From positions 124,001 through 188,000 of the forward strand of contig CAMLRS010000007.1 in assembly GCA_946482515.1 (NCBI GenBank): 64,000 nucleotides of DNA, given 5' to 3'. The notes below the pieces were generated by a model. That model searched no databases and was not told the DNA's origin. It saw only the letters and a program-made list of their open reading frames with translations. Positions 10,101 through 17,701 of the stretch are shown here, one piece after another. The position numbers were made by a program, and so were the translations under genes. Numbering within the stretch: the first letter of the stretch is position 1; every line of letters starts with the position of its first letter. Origin of the DNA: an uncultured Flavobacteriales bacterium. Its GTDB lineage: Bacteria; Bacteroidota; Bacteroidia; Flavobacteriales; Crocinitomicaceae.

Positions 10101-10217
10101 TTCGAACAGGTCTTCCGCACGGTAGAATCCGCTTAAAGGCGATTCATACTTCTCCGTAGCCTGCGACCAGGAGAGCTGTGCAAGGCCCAGAAAGAGCACA
10201 AGGAGGAAATGGCGCAT
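7143..10217 (-). CDS. Large tetratricopeptide-repeat protein
   Basis: A 1024-residue exported protein made almost wholly of TPR units. A signal peptide is present at residues 1-19 (FLLVLFLGLAQLSWSQ). Repeats with the usual pattern (A..Y...LGYAYF, YY.IGDVYFKKTDYAKAE, and so on) run from about residue 30 to 960. The C-terminal tail is acidic and ends EEKPGEQ. TPR arrays bind other proteins. In Bacteroidota, long periplasmic TPR proteins of this size often pair with an outer-membrane barrel, as here, where the downstream barrel gene overlaps by 4 bp. The precise role is not known. A weak -7 box (reverse TAATTTTA, 10241-10248) lies upstream. Confidence 0.85.
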   Translation of the reverse strand: MRHFLLVLFLGLAQLSWSQATEKYESPLSGFYRAEDLFEKEQYSAARKEFRLFIDEYKGSKNDPFYMKALYYEGLSALEVYNNDAVALLEQFNRDYPESIYRYEIFFRIGRYYYQKKDYPQVIEWLSQLNRQQVETENQDEFFFKLGYAYFDQKQLTDAKGSFYEVKDATSQYGPPALYYYSHICYTDGSYQTALEGFQKLLDDARFKTVVPYYITQIYYLQGKYEDVTNFAPSKIDSLKPADQVEMNHLIGDSYFKQGKFDEAVPYLEAYNQKATTTRDDDYALGYSYFKSSLHEKAVKYFDKVARVKDTLGQIALYHAAESYMALNQPGYAREAFEAASELEMDPMIQEDALYNYAILSYKLDLNPYDEAVIALETYLNKYPESPRKNVIYQYLVSVYTSTKNYAKALESLDKIPNKDLRLKSAYQMIAFNRGVELYQKGDYNGAISAFQLIEKYPVNQDISAKGVFWTADAQFILKQTQPAIQSYRKFLGMPSANLTSLRADAYYNIGYAYLELKDNPQVIESFRTYLQQPGLTNKRKKADAYMRLGDAYYISKSNRPAIEQYENAYNLKSGYEDQALFFLARLYGFEGNRDKKIQYLQDIINNYPRSQYMQTSVYEVAISYFNSGNNDKALRYFEQVVRDYPTSILVKDALHYIGDVYFKKTDYAKAESYYKRVLSEYGNDRETCRREVQGLADIYTAQRTLEKVEQLADQYPCADSIRYEVEDKFYAQAMQPYEDSSYSAALPEFDKYLAKYPNGKYTTEIMNYKADALYKLQREAEAIAIYRITLEGQNDDFTELAAQRTSKYLYNNKDYENALPYYSRLEKVAKSPEMIYLSVLGLMRCHYILENYSNAAEYAQKVLDNSKITNAIRLEAEFAKGISLAKTGSFTQALPSLEYVVKNTTTAFGAEAKYTIAEGHYKAGDLTKTETEIRALLKMKPAYNFWIAKALILQTRVLIQKDDLFQAEQTITSVLDNYKVQDDGIMDEAADLYDEVMQLKNQPKSIEERSGTVIEVEEKPGEQ

Positions 10218-10408
10218 TTACAACGTTGTTTTGAAGTAAGTAAAATTAACCGCAATGAGAGGGAGAGATAGCGCGAAGGAGTAAAAGTTTTAAACGCAAA
10301 CCTGTTAAGATTATTTCTGCCACGAGCCGATTCAAGCCGGTGTTATTCGCAACTTTACCTATCGTTGTATATACAGGAAACTCCTTTTTACCTGTTGGTT
10401 ACAGCGCA

Positions 10409-11140
10409 ATGTCTCTAAAAGCTCTGGAAGTGGAAAAGGTAATTGAGATCCGTAAAGGACAAATAGTGCAATTGAAACGACGGGTTCTCGAAGACGTAGA
10501 CCTGGAAGTGCAGTCCGACGAGCTCGTTTTCCTGATCGGGAAAACCGGAAGCGGGAAAAGCAGCCTGCTCAAAGTGCTCTACGGCGAGTTGGGGCTCGAT
10601 AGCGGAACCGGCAAAGTAGCCGGATTCGACCTGAACAGCCTGAGCCGGCGTTCGATTCCGCAATTGCGACGGTCCATCGGGATCGTTTTCCAGGATTTCC
10701 AGCTGCTTACCGATCGTTCCGTGGCCGATAACCTGTATTTCGTCATGAAAGCCACCGGCTGGTCAAGCAAGCGCGAAATGGAAAGCCGCGCCAACACCGT
10801 GCTCAGCATGGTCGGACTGGAAGGAAAAGGAAGCGTATATCCGCACCAGCTTTCAGGCGGGGAACAGCAGCGCGTTGCCATTGCGCGGGCGCTGATCAAT
10901 CATCCCAAGCTCATCCTGGCCGATGAGCCAACCGGAAATCTCGACCCCGAAACGTCGGCCGAGATCATGAAGCTCATCATCGCCGTTTCCCGCGAGGAAA
11001 AAGCGGCCGTAGTCATGGCCACGCACGATATGCAGATGATCGAGAAATTCCCGGGTCGCGTGATCCGCGTAGAAGACGGCAAGCTCAAGCCGCTCGAGAC
11101 CTTGAACCGTTTCGATCCGTTCCAGCCGATGTTTGACTAA
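10409..11140 (+). CDS. ftsE: Cell-division ATP-binding protein FtsE
   Basis: A 243-residue ABC ATPase that with FtsX links the divisome to peptidoglycan hydrolases. The start at 10409 (MSLKALEV) is chosen; the longer in-frame start adds 23 untypical residues. Seen: Walker A GKTGSGKSS, Q-loop FQDFQLL, signature LSGGEQQRVAIARAL and Walker B LILADEPTGNLD, all intact, with the FtsE-like VADNLYFVMKATG stretch after the Q-loop. No ftsX gene follows, so FtsX must be elsewhere. The distinction from LolD-type ATPases rests on general resemblance. It is divergent from the TPR gene; the region between (10218-10408) contains TATCGTTG, 7 of 8 to the -7 box. Confidence 0.82.
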   Translation: MSLKALEVEKVIEIRKGQIVQLKRRVLEDVDLEVQSDELVFLIGKTGSGKSSLLKVLYGELGLDSGTGKVAGFDLNSLSRRSIPQLRRSIGIVFQDFQLLTDRSVADNLYFVMKATGWSSKREMESRANTVLSMVGLEGKGSVYPHQLSGGEQQRVAIARALINHPKLILADEPTGNLDPETSAEIMKLIIAVSREEKAAVVMATHDMQMIEKFPGRVIRVEDGKLKPLETLNRFDPFQPMFD

Positions 11141-11150
11141 TTCAGGGAAA

Positions 11151-11167
11151 TGTCAGCTATGCTGACA
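11151..11167. repeat. TGTCAGC palindrome, copy 1
   Basis: TGTCAGC-tat-GCTGACA is a perfect 7-bp inverted repeat just after the ftsE stop. A near-identical palindrome followed by the same TTCGCG context is at 22559-22576. It is probably a small dispersed palindrome that may also act at the transcript end. Confidence 0.6.
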
Positions 11168-11318
11168 AATTCGCGTCATCTAAAACCACCTGCTTAGCGA
11201 AAATTCGCAAATTTTAGTTTTTTAGATTTCGCAATATTTCGGTACCCCAGTAAAATTAGGAGTTTCGAGGATGAAATTGATGTCAGGCTAAAATTCCAAA
11301 ATTTGGGAGTTCTAGAAT

Positions 11319-11358
11319 TCTAGATATATAGACGCTCCCAGTAAAATCAAGGCTTGCC
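11319..11358. repeat. Intergenic repeat, copy 2 of 2
   Basis: The second copy of the element at 901-938: TAGACGCTCcCAGTaAAATC with flanking similarity on both sides. It lies just before the dbpA stop, between convergent genes. A partial third copy of CCAGTAAAATtA occurs at about 11246-11257. Confidence 0.5.
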
Positions 11359-11376
11359 GGCATCATTCGCGGGAAT

Positions 11377-12681
11377 TTACCTCGCCAAACCAATCTTCGG
11401 TTTCTTTCCTTTGATCTTTTGACCTCTGATCAGCGGCAACAATTCTTCTTTCTTCACCACCGGAATCGCCGCAAAGCTGCTGTGATCCAACACCGTCACA
11501 ATGCCGATTTCGTCCTTCTCCAACAGCCCGACTTTCGACAGAAACCCCACGATGTCCATTTTGTTAATCTTGTCTTTCTTCCCGCCGCCAAAATACAATG
11601 TCGCCCATTGTGGCATTTCCGGAAGCGGTTCGTAAGCATTCAACTCGAGTGTTTCAGGTGCTTCGGCGATATAGTCCGGAAGCTGTTCTTTCTCGGTGCG
11701 GATCAAAATAGCCTGCCCGCTCGCGCTTTGACGTGCCGTTCGACCATTGCGGTGAATGAAGGCGTCTTCAGTGAGCGGCATTTGATAATGAACTACGTGA
11801 CTGATTTCCGGAATATCGAGCCCACGGGCTGCGAGATCGGTAGCTACTAAATGGAATGCGCTGCCGTTGCGAAATTTGATGAGCGCCCGTTCGCGATCGT
11901 CCTGTTCGAGTCCGCCGTGGAAAATCACGTTTACGACACCCGATTGCCACAGGAAATCGCTGATCCGTTCGCAGCTGTCACGGTGGTTGCTGAAAATGAT
12001 GACGCGACCCGTCGACAGGTTGCAGAGCAAATCGAGCAAGGTATCGAGCTTGTCGACATCCGGTGAAATAACCTGGTGCAATTGCAAACGGCTTCGTACA
12101 TCGGTTCCGAAAACCAGCTTTTCAGGATTGGTAATGCCGGTAAATTCCGGAATCGTTTCCAAATCAGTGGCTGAAGTCAGCAAACGTCGGTTAACGGTTT
12201 TCAATTCGCGGATGAGCACCGTCATTTCTTCCTGGAAGCCCATTTCCAGCGATTTATCGAATTCGTCGAGAACAAGCGTCTGGACCTTGCTCAGATCGAG
12301 GTTGCCGCGTTTCAAGTGATCGTTGAGTCGGCCTGGCGTTCCGACTACCACGGCCGGCGATCCGGAAAAATTGTTTTGCTCCACCCGAAGCGAGTGACCG
12401 CCGTAAACAGTGTTGACATTAAACGGCGTTCCCATAGCCCGGAAAACACTTTCGATCTGTAAAGCCAGTTCACGCGTCGGCGTAATGATCAACGCCTGGA
12501 TGGCCGTTGTTCCCGGATCAAGCGTGCGCAAAAGCGGCAATAAAAATCCGAGCGTTTTCCCCGAGCCTGTCGGCGAAAGCAACACAACGTCGCCGGGTTG
12601 TTCGGTGGCCGAAAGCATTGCTTCCTGCATGGGATTGAGCTGTGCTATCCCGAGTTTTTCCAGTATTCCGGCTGTTGTCAT
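11377..12681 (-). CDS. dbpA: DEAD-box RNA helicase, DbpA-like
   Basis: A 434-residue ATP-dependent RNA helicase. Motif I is SPTGSGKT, motif Ia PTRELALQ, motif II DEFD (not DEAD), motif III SAT, and motif VI HRNGRTAR, so both RecA domains are complete. The last 70 residues (from about KKDKINKMDIVGFLSKVGL) resemble the DbpA RNA-binding domain that recognises 23S rRNA, so a role in large-subunit assembly is likely. The start at 12681 has the -7 box TAACTTTG only four bases upstream, which implies a leaderless or nearly leaderless mRNA. It is convergent with ftsE. Confidence 0.83.
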   Translation of the reverse strand: MTTAGILEKLGIAQLNPMQEAMLSATEQPGDVVLLSPTGSGKTLGFLLPLLRTLDPGTTAIQALIITPTRELALQIESVFRAMGTPFNVNTVYGGHSLRVEQNNFSGSPAVVVGTPGRLNDHLKRGNLDLSKVQTLVLDEFDKSLEMGFQEEMTVLIRELKTVNRRLLTSATDLETIPEFTGITNPEKLVFGTDVRSRLQLHQVISPDVDKLDTLLDLLCNLSTGRVIIFSNHRDSCERISDFLWQSGVVNVIFHGGLEQDDRERALIKFRNGSAFHLVATDLAARGLDIPEISHVVHYQMPLTEDAFIHRNGRTARQSASGQAILIRTEKEQLPDYIAEAPETLELNAYEPLPEMPQWATLYFGGGKKDKINKMDIVGFLSKVGLLEKDEIGIVTVLDHSSFAAIPVVKKEELLPLIRGQKIKGKKPKIGLAR

Positions 12682-12685
12682 AATT

Positions 12686-12693
12686 CAAAGTTA
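12686..12693 (-). promoter_or_regulatory. -7 promoter box of dbpA
   Basis: Reverse-strand TAACTTTG matches TAnnTTTG fully and ends 4 nt before the ATG at 12681. Confidence 0.6.
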
Positions 12694-12779
12694 ACTGCAT
12701 TTATAAGATGTTGGATGGTTGATGCTGAATGTTTGATGAGGCTCCGTGATTTGTATTCCGGAGAATTGTAATTTTAAAT

Positions 12780-14837
12780 GTGCTCATCGCGATAATTACC
12801 ATTCTGATCCTGGTTGGCGTTACGTATCGAAAGGATGTAACTACAAAACCCATTCCGGGCAAACCGGTCTGGTATCCGTATCGCCGTATCATTGGCTTGC
12901 TGGCGCTCACGCTGGTGCCCATTCTGCTGATCAACAGCTTTATGCCGAATCGGATCGTGGCCACGTCCGAAGAGAAGATCGAGCTGGGGAAGGAAAACAA
13001 TAACGTTTCGCTGATTTCCGAAGGCTACCGCGAGCTGGCGCAACGTTATCCCGACAGCCTCGAATTGCAGTTTCGCCACATCGATTACCTGGTGCGCTAC
13101 CACAAGCTGAGCCACAACCAGATTTCCATCGATTCCACCAAAGTCAAAAAGGAAACGCTGGTGCTTTTGCGCACGTACGTGGAAATCGTTTCCGATGCGC
13201 CTTCCATCCGGCTTTCGCGGTTAAATGCCATTCCATACGATTACCCGTTTGCGAATTACATCCGGGCGCTGGCTTACCGGGCGTTCAATCCGCTCGATTT
13301 CAAGCGCACCGATTACCACCTGAAACGCGAGACGAATAACCATCCGAATTGTCAGCGGGCATGGGAATTCCGCTGGACCTTGTACCTCACGGACCACGAC
13401 AAGGAGCTGGCCGCGCTGATGCACAATGAGCACGCGATCCCGTTTGTGCCCGAAGGCTTCCGGAACGATTATTACTTCCGCCACGGCGAATACGACCGGT
13501 ATGCGGCAACGATCATTGAATCGCGGTTCTACGACGTAACGTTGATTACGCTCATTTCGGCCTTTTTCGTTTCATTCGTCTGGATTCTCTTCCTGCGTTC
13601 GATGGACGTGTTCAACCGGGAAAAATGGTGGCACATCGGGCTGGTTTTCGTTGCCGGTGGTGTGTTTACGCTCTTCTGCCTGCCGATCTACGATTATGCC
13701 GATGTGGTGCTCAATTTCCACATCAACGGCGACCCGTTCAACGATTTCATGTATTGTTTCCTCATCATCGGTGGTGGCGAAGAGCTGGTGAAATTGCTTC
13801 CATGGGTCCTGTTCGCCATTTTCTCGCGCCGTTTCCAGGAACCGTTCGATTACATTCTCTATGCGTCGGTCACAGCCCTCGGATTCGCCTTTACGGAAAA
13901 CCTGATGTACCTGGAAGACACCGGCAGCATTGTGAGTCGCTCCATTTTGTCGACCGTTGCCCATATGTTCGATGCGTCTGTAGTGGCGTATGCGGTGATC
14001 CTGTCGAAGTACAAATTCAAGCAGCGGTTCTGGAAGCTCGCCACGCCGGTGATCGGATTTATCCTGGCGGCGCTGTGTCACGGTTTCTACGATTACTGGC
14101 TCATCAGTCCGGCGGCGGAAGGCTATTATTACATCACGCTGCTGTTCTTCCTGTTGTCGCTTCACGTGTGGTTCTTCTTCAAGAACAACGCCATGAACAA
14201 TTCCGGATTTTTCGGCAATGCAGGTGCTTTCAACGTAGCTTTCCAGCAGGATTTGCTCACGTTTTCCATGCTGGGGCTGCTCATCCTGGAATACGTGTTC
14301 GTGAGCTTTGAATTCGGTGCGCTGGAAGGAAACGAGGTCATTGGCCGGCGCGCGATCATTGTGGTCGTGTTCGTCATCTACCTGTCGTTCATTTTGCGGA
14401 AACTGAAGCTCAAAAAAGGCGTCTGGCAGAAATACCGTTTCCGAATACCGAACATCGTTCCGCGCTTCCTTTCGTGGGGAACACCCGAAGAGGAAGAAGA
14501 GCACGATTTTATTGGCTTGAAGCTGCGCCTGTTCGCCCCGAAAACCAACCGTTACATCGGCGATAAGCTCCCGAAAAGCGGCGTTTGTGTGAGCCGAATT
14601 ACGGTCAACGACGATCCCAACTGGTACGTTTTCCAGCTCAACACACCGATCCATTACAGCAATTTCGTGCCCACGCACATCATCATCCGCAACAAACAAT
14701 CCGGACAATTGCTCGACCAGCCGAAGATCGAAATTTACTTCATGTTCATTCCCGACATCCGTTTGCTGGAACGCACCCATCTCCAGATAAGCGAGCTGCG
14801 CTACGCCGGCCGTGCTTATTCCATGCCAATCGATTGA
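12780..14837 (+). CDS. PrsW-family intramembrane metalloprotease
   Basis: A 685-residue membrane protein with the CPBP/PrsW protease core in its middle: GGGEELVK (first Glu pair), FAFTENLMYL (second Glu), HMFDASVV and CHGFYDYW (metal-binding histidines and Asp), each within a hydrophobic helix. The start is a GTG at 12780; an in-frame stop lies 33 nt upstream and the overlapping ATG at 12778 is out of frame. The N terminus has two membrane helices around residues 1-55, then a soluble, probably periplasmic region (about 60-245) before the protease helices, and a C-terminal soluble part of about 130 residues. It is much longer than classical PrsW. The substrate is unknown. Confidence 0.75.
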   Translation: MLIAIITILILVGVTYRKDVTTKPIPGKPVWYPYRRIIGLLALTLVPILLINSFMPNRIVATSEEKIELGKENNNVSLISEGYRELAQRYPDSLELQFRHIDYLVRYHKLSHNQISIDSTKVKKETLVLLRTYVEIVSDAPSIRLSRLNAIPYDYPFANYIRALAYRAFNPLDFKRTDYHLKRETNNHPNCQRAWEFRWTLYLTDHDKELAALMHNEHAIPFVPEGFRNDYYFRHGEYDRYAATIIESRFYDVTLITLISAFFVSFVWILFLRSMDVFNREKWWHIGLVFVAGGVFTLFCLPIYDYADVVLNFHINGDPFNDFMYCFLIIGGGEELVKLLPWVLFAIFSRRFQEPFDYILYASVTALGFAFTENLMYLEDTGSIVSRSILSTVAHMFDASVVAYAVILSKYKFKQRFWKLATPVIGFILAALCHGFYDYWLISPAAEGYYYITLLFFLLSLHVWFFFKNNAMNNSGFFGNAGAFNVAFQQDLLTFSMLGLLILEYVFVSFEFGALEGNEVIGRRAIIVVVFVIYLSFILRKLKLKKGVWQKYRFRIPNIVPRFLSWGTPEEEEEHDFIGLKLRLFAPKTNRYIGDKLPKSGVCVSRITVNDDPNWYVFQLNTPIHYSNFVPTHIIIRNKQSGQLLDQPKIEIYFMFIPDIRLLERTHLQISELRYAGRAYSMPID

Positions 14838-14869
14838 TTTCTTTACCCGATTCTTTGTCGCCTTTTGTC

Positions 14870-15031
14870 ATGAGCAAATGCAGCGAACTGAAACGCGGGA
14901 ACCTCAAGGAAGCTCCGCAGGAGATCGCCGCAGAGGTCGTGTTTCAGGAGTGGAGTGCAGTGAGTGACAAACAGCGACGAGTTTTCTTTTGGTTCTTTTC
15001 TTTTGCGGAAAAAGAAAAGAACATCACATAA
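14870..15031 (+). other. Conserved-looking intergenic element with a cryptic ORF
   Basis: An open frame of 53 codons (MSKCSELKRGNLKEAPQEIA...KEKNIT) fills the gap between the PrsW-like gene and kdsB. From memory, near-identical EAPQEIAAEV and WSAVSDKQRR sequence turns up as small hypothetical ORFs in other Bacteroidota, which suggests a dispersed DNA element rather than a protein. Its right part is a terminator hairpin (14992-15022). It could be a short gene, but coding is not supported by any ribosome-binding or promoter signal. Confidence 0.4.
14992..15022 (+). terminator. Hairpin after the PrsW-like gene
   Basis: A perfect 13-bp stem, GTTCTTTTCTTTT against AAAAGAAAAGAAC, with the 5-nt loop GCGGA. 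It lies 13-30 nt before the kdsB -7 box. Confidence 0.6.
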
Positions 15032-15034
15032 CTT

Positions 15035-15042
15035 TATATTTG
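15035..15042 (+). promoter_or_regulatory. -7 promoter box of kdsB
   Basis: TATATTTG matches TAnnTTTG fully and ends 4 nt before the kdsB ATG at 15047. Confidence 0.65.
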
Positions 15043-15046
15043 TTTC

Positions 15047-15781
15047 ATGCATATCCTCGGAATCATCCCCGCCCGTTACGGTTCTTCCCGCTTTCCCGGA
15101 AAGCCACTCATCGATCTGAAAGGCAAGACCATGATCCGTCGTGTGACGGAAGGCGCTATGCGTTCAACCTTGCTCACCGATGTAGTCGTAGCCACCGATG
15201 ACGAGCGCATTCTTGCTGAAGTAAACAGCTTCGGCGGAAAAGCGGTATTGACTTCCGATGCGCATCCTACGGGAACGGACCGTTGTGCCGAAGTGCTTTC
15301 GCGGTATGAACATCCTGTTGATGTGGTGATCAACATACAGGGCGATGAGCCGCTGGTCGATCCACGTCAGCTGGACACGCTGCTGGCAGCGTTTATGGAC
15401 CCGGAAGTGCAGATTGCCACACTGGCTTCGCGTGCTATTACACTGGAAGATTTGCAGAATCCGAACCGGATCAAAGTAGTGACCGACCGCCATGATAATG
15501 CGTTGTATTTTTCACGCAGCGCCATCCCCAATTTCGCGAACGCCAAAACCGCGCCGCTCGAAAGCTACCCGTATCTGCGCCACATCGGATTGTATGCCTA
15601 CCGCGCCGGTGTGCTGGAAGAAATCAGCAAGCTGCAGCCCACAGTGCTTGAACAGATCGAATCGCTGGAACAGCTGCGCTGGCTCTACAACGGCTACGCC
15701 ATCCGCGTGGTCGAAACCGACATCGAAACGCCAAACATCGACACACCCGAAGATGTGGCAAAAGTGCTCGAATTACTGTAA
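15047..15781 (+). CDS. kdsB: 3-deoxy-manno-octulosonate cytidylyltransferase
   Basis: A 244-residue enzyme that makes CMP-KDO from CTP and KDO for lipopolysaccharide core synthesis in the cytoplasm. The start of the fold is the family signature IIPARYGSSRFPGKPL (residues 5-20). VVATDDERI, HPTGTDRCAEV, NIQGDEPLVDP and FSRSAIP follow in the expected order, and ESLEQLRWLYNGY and VETDIETPNIDTPEDV complete the C-terminal part. The length is normal. This supports a Gram-negative envelope with KDO. The promoter box ends four bases from the ATG. Confidence 0.95.
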   Translation: MHILGIIPARYGSSRFPGKPLIDLKGKTMIRRVTEGAMRSTLLTDVVVATDDERILAEVNSFGGKAVLTSDAHPTGTDRCAEVLSRYEHPVDVVINIQGDEPLVDPRQLDTLLAAFMDPEVQIATLASRAITLEDLQNPNRIKVVTDRHDNALYFSRSAIPNFANAKTAPLESYPYLRHIGLYAYRAGVLEEISKLQPTVLEQIESLEQLRWLYNGYAIRVVETDIETPNIDTPEDVAKVLELL

Positions 15782-15810
15782 CTCTTTTGGGATTTTGTCG
15801 TACGACAAGC

Positions 15811-15870
15811 GACTTCAAGACATCAGGGTACCTCGTCTTAAAATCTTAATGTCCTGATATCCTAAAGTCT
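15811..15870. repeat. Degenerate repeat region
   Basis: Runs of AAGACATCAGGG and TTAATGTCCTGATATCC resemble the units at 1515-1645 and 60394-60432. The repeat lies directly upstream of the promoter box at 15878. Confidence 0.4.
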
Positions 15871-15877
15871 AAAAACG

Positions 15878-15885
15878 TATATTTG
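15878..15885 (+). promoter_or_regulatory. -7 promoter box of the HU/SPOR gene
   Basis: TATATTTG, a full match to TAnnTTTG, ends 5 nt before the ATG at 15891. Confidence 0.65.
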
Positions 15886-15890
15886 CGATA

Positions 15891-17021
15891 ATGACAGTTG
15901 AAGGACTCATTGGTGATTTATTGTTGCAGCACAATTGTGTAATTGTTCCTGCTTTCGGCGGTTTCGTGGCCCAGCGCGTCAGTGCGCAGGTGGATACCGT
16001 TCGCGGGACCATTATGCCGCCGCGCAAAGCCATACTCTTCAATCGTCAGCTCATCAACAACGACGGCCTGCTGGTTTCCATGTATGCCCGTCAGAACAGT
16101 ATCGATTACGCACAGGCCTATGCTTCTGTAACCGAAGCAGTGAGTGCCTGGGAACAGGACCTGCGCCAGGGAAAACGCATTTCCATTGATCGCGTCGGGT
16201 TTTTGTACCTCGATCAGGAGCGCAACCTGTGCTTTGAGCAGGACCGTTTCTACAACCTCTTGCTGGAATCCTACGGACTCGGAGCCATTCATTTCGTTTC
16301 CGCTGCGGATGTCGAAGCGAAAACCGCTCACGATGCCGTGCAGGAGATGGTGAAAGAAGTGCTGAACGAACCAACAGCGGTGGAATTCCAGCCGGAACAC
16401 ATCCAGGCTGTTGCCGGTGAACAAAAGCCAGCTCCGGTGGTTGTTTTGCCGATCGCACAGGCAAAGAAAATCAAACCGTGGCGTTACGTGGCAGCAGCGG
16501 CGTTATTGCCGATTGCTTTCTACAGTTTCTGGATCCCGATGAAAACCGACGTGCTGGAATCCGGTATGCTGACGCTCAGCGATTTCAACCCGTTCCACAA
16601 GCACAAGCCAGCCGCTTACCATCCGGAGAAAAAGACCTATACGGTTCCACAGCACGAGCAAACACAACAGCTCGAGCATATTCCTGAAGGCGTTTCGATC
16701 TTTTCCTACGCGTTCGACGAAGACACGTATATTCCTGTTCGCATTGCCGATTACCAGTCGGCGCCAGCAGATCCAGTAACTCAGTCATCTGCTCCGGTAG
16801 CGGCTACACCGACTGCCAAGAGCTCCTACATCATCGTAGGCTGCTTCAGCAACCGCACCAACGCGGAAAACCTGGTAAAAACCCTTCGCGCCAAAGGCTT
16901 CGATGCGGAAATTCTGTCAGGATCGGGACTCACCCGCGTAAGTGCCGGCAACGGTGCCGATTTCGCCTCGCTGAACCCGAAACTGCAGGCGGAAGGTTTG
17001 CAGGGATGGATCCTGAAATAA
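15891..17021 (+). CDS. HU-CCDC81/SPOR domain protein
   Basis: A 376-residue membrane protein. Residues 1-140 resemble the paired HU-type domains (prokaryotic CCDC81 homologues): DLLLQHNCVIVPAFGGFVAQ, then RKAILFNRQLINNDGLL. A single membrane helix sits at about 195-213 (WRYVAAAALLPIAFYSFWI). The C-terminal 75 residues (from SYIIVGCFSNRTNAENLV) form a SPOR domain, which binds denuded peptidoglycan at the division site in the periplasm. The arrangement is typical of Bacteroidota and ties a cytoplasmic HU-like part to the septal wall. The promoter box ends five bases from the start. Confidence 0.85.
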   Translation: MTVEGLIGDLLLQHNCVIVPAFGGFVAQRVSAQVDTVRGTIMPPRKAILFNRQLINNDGLLVSMYARQNSIDYAQAYASVTEAVSAWEQDLRQGKRISIDRVGFLYLDQERNLCFEQDRFYNLLLESYGLGAIHFVSAADVEAKTAHDAVQEMVKEVLNEPTAVEFQPEHIQAVAGEQKPAPVVVLPIAQAKKIKPWRYVAAAALLPIAFYSFWIPMKTDVLESGMLTLSDFNPFHKHKPAAYHPEKKTYTVPQHEQTQQLEHIPEGVSIFSYAFDEDTYIPVRIADYQSAPADPVTQSSAPVAATPTAKSSYIIVGCFSNRTNAENLVKTLRAKGFDAEILSGSGLTRVSAGNGADFASLNPKLQAEGLQGWILK

Positions 17022-17050
17022 GCAATCATGTAATGTGTTAATTGAACTTT

Positions 17051-17134
17051 TCCTCCCTTGAGGGAGGATTAAGGAGGGTGGTATTTACTTCAATCGTGAT
17101 GAGCCACCTCCCTTTGTCCCTCCTCAAGGAGGGA
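17051..17134. repeat. Inverted-repeat intergenic element, copy A
   Basis: Two CT/AG-rich arms, 17051-17081 (starting TCCTCCCTTGAGGGAGGA) and 17104-17134 (ending CAAGGAGGGA), are imperfect inverted copies around a 22-nt centre. The same design recurs at 27839-28008. It sits between convergent genes and may end transcripts from both sides. Confidence 0.6.
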
Positions 17135-17148
17135 GTGAAAGCAAGAAC

Positions 17149-17688
17149 TCAGCTTTTCCTTAGCTTCTTATACAACCGTATTCCGATCATCAGCGCAATT
17201 CCCACACCGAAAAAGCCGATCACGCCACCGATCCAGCTCAGCGAGCTCCGCATGATCACCAGGAACACGATCGCTACGAGGATCAATGTAGCTAGTTCGT
17301 TCCATAGTCGTAAGTGCATGGATGTCCAGCGGGAAGAGCCGTTTTTCAGCTTATTGAGAATGCCCTGGCAAATGAAATGGTACACGAGCAAAATGCCCAC
17401 GAACGCGAGCTTGATGTGCATCCACGGCAATTGCAGCAGCGACGGCTGAACGAAGAGCATGAGCGTTCCGAAAACAACCGTCAGGATCATGGCCGGCGTG
17501 GTGATGATATACCACAGGCGCCATTGCATCATGTTGAATTGTTCCTGCAGGATTTTGCGCTCGGTTTCCGGTTTTTGGTTCGCTTCCGTGTGGTAGATGA
17601 ACAGGCGGACAATGTAGAACAATCCCGCAAACCAGCTCACCACGAATATGATGTGCAGCGATTTGAATATGGTGTAATATTCCGCCAT
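17149..17688 (-). CDS. hemJ: HemJ-like protoporphyrinogen IX oxidase
   Basis: A 179-residue membrane protein with four or five helices. The N terminus YTIFKSLHIIFVVSWFAGLF carries the conserved His of the HemJ/UPF0093 (CopD-related) family, and PWMHIKLAFV carries a further conserved His and Lys. HemJ oxidises protoporphyrinogen IX to protoporphyrin IX in heme synthesis in many bacteria that lack HemG and HemY. No other heme gene is nearby. The length fits the family, and a CopD-type copper protein is the alternative. It is convergent with the HU/SPOR gene across the inverted-repeat element. Confidence 0.75.
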   Translation of the reverse strand: MAEYYTIFKSLHIIFVVSWFAGLFYIVRLFIYHTEANQKPETERKILQEQFNMMQWRLWYIITTPAMILTVVFGTLMLFVQPSLLQLPWMHIKLAFVGILLVYHFICQGILNKLKNGSSRWTSMHLRLWNELATLILVAIVFLVIMRSSLSWIGGVIGFFGVGIALMIGIRLYKKLRKS

Positions 17689-17701
17689 GGCTTTTCACAA
17701 A

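Noticed and set aside
13572..14780. 402-codon open frame on the minus strand
   Set aside because: Antisense to the PrsW-like gene, whose metal motifs and membrane helices are clear.
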